DNA of 64,000 nucleotides, taken from assembly GCF_025567305.1 (NCBI RefSeq), contig NZ_JAOQJP010000002.1:253786-317785 (forward strand). The letters run 5' to 3'. The first letter of the stretch is position 1. Each line of letters starts with the position of its first letter. The notes under the pieces are model-generated. The model made no database searches and was not told the origin of the DNA. It saw only the letters and a program-made list of their open reading frames with translations. The DNA is from Lentihominibacter butyricus. GTDB lineage: Bacteria > Bacillota > Clostridia > Peptostreptococcales > Anaerovoracaceae. The position numbers were made by a program, and so were the translations under genes. Below, piece after piece: positions 60,716 to 64,000 of the stretch.

Positions 60716-61945
60716 TTATTTAGGCTTATACATTTCTCTCTTGAGCTGCGTGAAATCACTGCTCGAAAGCGGCGTCTTCTCAACGCAGTATACCGGCATC
60801 TGCCTCTTTGCAAGCTCTTTGAAATACGGGATCGGCGGCACGCACATCTCTGCTCCGAATGCGCCCCTCTCTGTGATCTCACCGTTGTATATCATCTGCG
60901 CAACGATCGACGGAGGCACACCTGTATCAAGAGCACCGGCCATGAAGCCCCATTTTTCACTTGTGCGGATCACACATTCCACGGCGATCTCCTTCTCTAT
61001 ACCGTCCTTCGTGCCGGTGACCTCAGCTCTCAGCACATCACAGTCGTTCAATTCTCCATCATTACTGCCGTCATAACGCTCCAGATACCTGTTCACCACC
61101 GATACCATCGTGCGCAGCGGATTGACCTCCTGCCCCGCCGCCACAACAGGTTCCTCCGATGCAAACCCCAGGTCTGCCAGGAAGCTGATCCTTTCCTCGA
61201 ATCCGGCAGGCAGAGAAAGCTTGAAGCTCGCGTTCTTTATACCTTTATCTCTAAAGGAGCTTGCAAACTGCACAGGTTCCGAGTGTATACAGTAAAATGC
61301 ATCGGCTGCGCCTATCGGTTCGGAGAATGCGATCGTTTCCTTGCCGCTGCCTGCAGGTACCGGCACGAGCTCTCCGTCTCTTAGGATCCACGGTTCCAGC
61401 GTATGCTCTTCCATTACTGTCAGCAGCGAATACGGTATCCCTATCACGGCATCGGTTTTTGTAAAGTCGCCGCACGCGCATATCGCTTTGGCTTCTTCGA
61501 TCGTGTCGAGCTGGCTTGCGGCATAGCCTGCCATGACGTTCATCGTACCCGGCGTGCTTCCCATGCCAAGCACAGCCGTCAGACCTGCTTCCCTGAATCT
61601 GTCGTTCAGTTCAAGCTGCTTCTTAGTCACGTGGAAAAGTCCGCCGAGATCTATGTAGTGCGCATGGACTTCGAGACACGCGTTCATGATGTCTATGTTC
61701 CAGTTGTACTGTACACAGTTGAGCACAACGTCAGCACCATTGATCACTTCTATCAGCTTGTCGTGATCGCGAACATCAAGCTGTACGGCCTTGAGACCGA
61801 ATCTGTCGGCGACATCCTTCGCCTTCGCAAAATCATAATCGGCTATCAGGATCTCCTTTTCACCCGGACTCAGCTCTTTGTCACAAAGGTCCGTACAGCA
61901 GATATTACCCTGCAATCCTGCTCCTAAAATAACCAGTTTCATCAT
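60716..61945 (-). CDS. Saccharopine dehydrogenase family protein
   Basis: NAD(P)-dependent oxidoreductase of 409 residues. MKLVILGAGLQGNICCTDL is the dinucleotide loop; NCVQYNWNIDIMNACLE and GGLFHVTKKQLEL match lysine-dehydrogenase or saccharopine-dehydrogenase-like proteins. GLTAVLGMGSTPGTMNVMAG is a conserved family turn. Substrate unknown; with dapA elsewhere in the window lysine is a reasonable guess only. AAAGGAG from the repeat unit is its ribosome site, with ATG 61945 or 61942. Confidence 0.85.
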   Translation of the reverse strand: MMKLVILGAGLQGNICCTDLCDKELSPGEKEILIADYDFAKAKDVADRFGLKAVQLDVRDHDKLIEVINGADVVLNCVQYNWNIDIMNACLEVHAHYIDLGGLFHVTKKQLELNDRFREAGLTAVLGMGSTPGTMNVMAGYAASQLDTIEEAKAICACGDFTKTDAVIGIPYSLLTVMEEHTLEPWILRDGELVPVPAGSGKETIAFSEPIGAADAFYCIHSEPVQFASSFRDKGIKNASFKLSLPAGFEERISFLADLGFASEEPVVAAGQEVNPLRTMVSVVNRYLERYDGSNDGELNDCDVLRAEVTGTKDGIEKEIAVECVIRTSEKWGFMAGALDTGVPPSIVAQMIYNGEITERGAFGAEMCVPPIPYFKELAKRQMPVYCVEKTPLSSSDFTQLKREMYKPK

Positions 61946-61961
61946 ATCAAAAATCTCCTTT

Positions 61962-62045
61962 CATATGTTTGTCGGTCGAAGACCGACATAAAGGTTACAC
62001 CCTCGCGGTGGTTCATATATCTTTCGGCCGCAGGCCGATTTTAGT
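61962..62045 (-). repeat. Double-hairpin repeat (one full, one partial unit)
   Basis: Full unit 61962-62013 and a degraded second unit 62014-62045. Hairpin-2 stems are GTCGGTC/GACCGAC and CGGCC/GGCCG. The gene-proximal end is ATGAAAGGAG, the Shine-Dalgarno of the downstream gene. Confidence 0.85.
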
Positions 62046-62137
62046 ACCATGATCCCGATGCCTTTACATACTATCCGGCACTGCTCAGGCCATACGGCCG
62101 CACACCTGCGCCGTGCAAAAACTCCGGCCCGGCCCTA

Positions 62138-63502
62138 TCAGACAGTTACGAACCCTGCTATCAGATATCCTATTATCGCAAGCCCCGCCCCTATCAGTGC
62201 ATACGGGATCTGCGTCAGCGCATGATCCATATTTTCGATGCCCGCTGCCGATGATGACAGTACAGTCGCATCGGAATAGAAACATGCATGAGCTCCGAAC
62301 GTTGCCGAAGACAGGATCGCTGCAACAGTGATCAGCGGGTCAGCGCCTACCGCAGCTCCCAGCGGAACTATGATCGGTATGGTCACTGCCGGTACGCCCC
62401 AGCAGCTTCCGGTAACAAATGACAGACATGCCACGATGACAAATGCCGCTGCCGGCAGTATCCCCGGCGTCACATGCGGCGCCACAGACTCGATGATAAA
62501 CTCCGACATCCCTATAGCCGCGAGCACTTTCTGCAGAGTAAGCGCCGAAATAATGATCGCGAACATCAGGAACATATCAGCAAACCCGGTCATGAACGCA
62601 TCCGAAAAATCACTGAACGTGATCCTTTTCCTTACCATGTACATAACCGTCGCCACTACTGTGCCTATAACTACTCCCGTAAGCAGATCCATGTCGAAGT
62701 ACAGCGTGCCTGCGATCAGCGCTGCCATAGGGATGATGAAATCCCATATGCTCGCTGCGTTGTCAGGATCATAGTCTTCGTCCATATTGAATTTCCTGCT
62801 TCCTTCGTTATATGTCATTCCCGTTTCAGCCGTTCTTGCATAAGCCTTTTTCATCGCCCCGATCTTAGGTATCACCCCTAAAATCACCAGTGGAACTATC
62901 ACTGTAGCCGCCATCGCATAGAACGAAAACGGTATCGTCTTGATAAATATATCCATCCCGTCCCCCAGAGGCGCGAGCGTCGGCTCTTCAGCCAGCATAC
63001 TCGCCCAGTAGACCGCCTGAGTTGAGATCGGGATCAGCATGCATACCGGGACGCCGGTCGAATCGATGACATATGCCAGCATCTCCCTCGGTGTCTTCTG
63101 CTGATCGCAGACAGTTCTCATGGCATTGCCTATCGTCAGTACATTGAGATATTCATCCACAAAAATGACGATCCCCAGCAGCCATGCGATAAACATTGAC
63201 TTCTTTTCACTCTTCGAGTACTTCAGTACGAATTTCGTAAACCCTGACGTCGCTCTGGCCTTTCGCATTATAGCGATAAATGATCCAAAGATCCCCACAG
63301 TCAGGATCACCCATATGTTGCCCGTATCCGACATCGTCTCGTACAAAAAACCGAGATATCCTTCGAAAAACCCTTTGCCGTAAGCGATTATGCAGCCTAC
63401 TATACCGCCGAGAACAAGAGCTTCGAAAGTCTTCTTCGTGATCAGCGCGAAAACTATGATCAGAATCGGTGGCAGCAGCGTGATGATACCGAAATTATCC
63501 AT
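62138..63502 (-). CDS. nhaC: NhaC-family Na+/H+ (or metabolite) antiporter
   Basis: Membrane antiporter of 454 residues and eleven to twelve helices. IITLLPPILIIVFALITKKTFEALVLGG opens it in pieces such as LPPILIIVFALITK. FVDEYLNVLTIGNAMR and STGVPVCMLIPISTQAVYW are NhaC-family core motifs, as is CLSFVTGSCWGVPAVTIPIIVPLG. Start 63502 has AAAAGGAGGG upstream; the longer frame is rejected. It may exchange Na+/H+ or an organic anion; 92 bases before the repeat of the next gene, so probably cotranscribed with it. Confidence 0.87.
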   Translation of the reverse strand: MDNFGIITLLPPILIIVFALITKKTFEALVLGGIVGCIIAYGKGFFEGYLGFLYETMSDTGNIWVILTVGIFGSFIAIMRKARATSGFTKFVLKYSKSEKKSMFIAWLLGIVIFVDEYLNVLTIGNAMRTVCDQQKTPREMLAYVIDSTGVPVCMLIPISTQAVYWASMLAEEPTLAPLGDGMDIFIKTIPFSFYAMAATVIVPLVILGVIPKIGAMKKAYARTAETGMTYNEGSRKFNMDEDYDPDNAASIWDFIIPMAALIAGTLYFDMDLLTGVVIGTVVATVMYMVRKRITFSDFSDAFMTGFADMFLMFAIIISALTLQKVLAAIGMSEFIIESVAPHVTPGILPAAAFVIVACLSFVTGSCWGVPAVTIPIIVPLGAAVGADPLITVAAILSSATFGAHACFYSDATVLSSSAAGIENMDHALTQIPYALIGAGLAIIGYLIAGFVTV

Positions 63503-63829
63503 GTCAACCCTCCTTTTAACCAAATATTTTTCGGGCTTGTGCCAAAGCCCGGGGCCCATAAATCAACAACAACATGTGCACGCTACCATATACTGCAAAA
63601 CCTCTGCCATGCTTTCAATGCATGCACGGAAATCGCCCCTCTGCCTTTTTATGCAAAGGCCGCGAACGCCTGAATTTTCAGACTTTTACACACCTGCAAA
63701 AAAACTGTGGTTTTTTGTGAACTAACTTTTATTCATAAAAATGTTATCGCACTGACCTTCTCTGCAAAGCCTGCAGGTGCCATTTATCCGCAGATCCGTC
63801 CAATACCCCGGTATTTTTCCGGGAAATAA
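63503..63829. other. Non-coding region upstream of nhaC
   Basis: A short hairpin CGGGCTT/AAGCCCG (63530-63551) stands just before nhaC without a T-run. TATGCAAAGGCCGCG near 63651 is similar to the dispersed GC-rich words at 7482 and 56117. No convincing promoter or gene. Confidence 0.45.
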
Positions 63830-63871
63830 TAAAAAAACAGAGCTGTGACGCATTTCTGCGTCATTCAGCTC
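63830..63871 (-). terminator. Terminator downstream of the group II intron
   Basis: GAGCTG...CAGCTC (63840-63871) with GACGCA/TGCGTC inside; on the minus strand followed by TGTTTTTTT (63831-63837). It would end transcripts coming from the right-hand edge. Confidence 0.8.
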
Positions 63872-63905
63872 CTGACCAGCATTTTTTGTTTTATTTTACA
63901 GCGCA

Positions 63906-64000
63906 ATAATAGGGTAGAGTGAGTATACTCACCCTCCCATTGCACCGTACGTACGGTTCTCGTATACGGCGCTACATCAATATAGAATCAAATATTGCTC
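63906..64000 (-). mobile_element. 3' end of a group II intron (domains V and VI), cut by window edge
   Basis: Minus strand. Domain V, 31 bases at 63942-63972, opens GCGCCGTAT and closes ACGTACGGTGC around a short AGAA cap, with the usual two-base bulge. Domain VI follows at about 63911-63938: GGG/CCC, a single bulged A (63915) and AGGGTGAGT/ACTCACTCT. The bulged A lies seven bases from a 3' end near 63908, the canonical branch-point distance. The small domain V cap suggests a class C-like intron. The maturase ORF, if present, lies to the right of the window. Confidence 0.8.

Noticed and set aside
63390..63725. Plus-strand frame opposite the nhaC start
   Set aside because: It is antisense to nhaC and non-coding DNA with no ribosome site or homology pattern.

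Overview
The window reads as one chromosomal segment of an anaerobic, low-to-mid GC Clostridia (Bacillota). Supporting signs are a four-subunit ferredoxin-dependent 2-oxoacid oxidoreductase, a butyryl-CoA:acetate CoA-transferase type enzyme, the spore-lineage genes yabP and yabQ next to divIC, a lysine riboswitch, consensus sigma-A promoters with 17-base spacers, and strong AGGAGG ribosome binding sites. Species cannot be fixed from sequence alone. There is a 14-base run of Ns at 1726-1739.

Layout. 1-4.1 kb: a left-truncated amidohydrolase (minus), then dapA under a lysine riboswitch (plus). 4.2-7.3 kb: porC-porD-porA-porB operon (minus). 7.7-8.8 kb: ybaK and a GNAT acetyltransferase. 8.9-10.7 kb: three membrane-anchored pilin-like proteins of unknown role. 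10.7-16.1 kb: an iron-sulfur flavoprotein, then the yabP-yabQ-divIC-rnmV-rsmA-ltaS block. 16.3-28.9 kb: a transposase/nuclease remnant, then the purine operon purL-E-C-M-N-F-O-H-D read from a promoter at 28.89 kb. 29.2-30.8 kb: cysK and a histidine phosphatase. 31.6-34.3 kb: an EamA exporter, larE and mazG. 34.3-38.0 kb: NAD(P)H-hydrate epimerase, a hexose phosphomutase and two small membrane proteins. 38.3-39.6 kb: azlC and azlD. 40-43 kb: a 2-hydroxyacid dehydrogenase, a class V aminotransferase and an ECF S-component. 43.3-44.8 kb: a MATE exporter behind a structured leader. 45.4-48.3 kb: pantoate synthesis (DUF2520-panB-panC). 48.6-50.3 kb: a cell-wall anchored surface protein. 50.6-56 kb: an Orn/Lys/Arg decarboxylase, a cyclase-fold hydrolase and an amino-acid permease divergent from a PucR-type regulator. 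56.3-63.5 kb: CoA-transferase, CBS-pyrophosphatase, thrH, a saccharopine-dehydrogenase-like enzyme and an NhaC-type antiporter. 63.9-64 kb: the 3' end of a group II intron (minus) running off the window.

The most unusual feature is a family of about 52-bp two-hairpin repeats. They stand in tandem directly before purF, purE, the EamA gene, azlD and the saccharopine-dehydrogenase-like gene. They always face the gene the same way, and their last bases supply the gene's Shine-Dalgarno. The loops and stems vary in sequence while pairing is kept. Separately, two AT-rich gaps (39.65-39.93 and 44.87-45.38 kb) hold groups of long-loop hairpins built on a stem word private to each gap, and a third (3.79-3.98 kb) is bracketed by a 13-bp inverted repeat. 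The MATE leader has two hairpins sharing a 12-base loop, resembling the mepA/guanidine-IV layout. PurF lacks the usual N-terminal catalytic cysteine, PurD and the hydrate epimerase carry low-complexity insertions, and purH is split into two genes. All family names come from motif reading; no database search was run.
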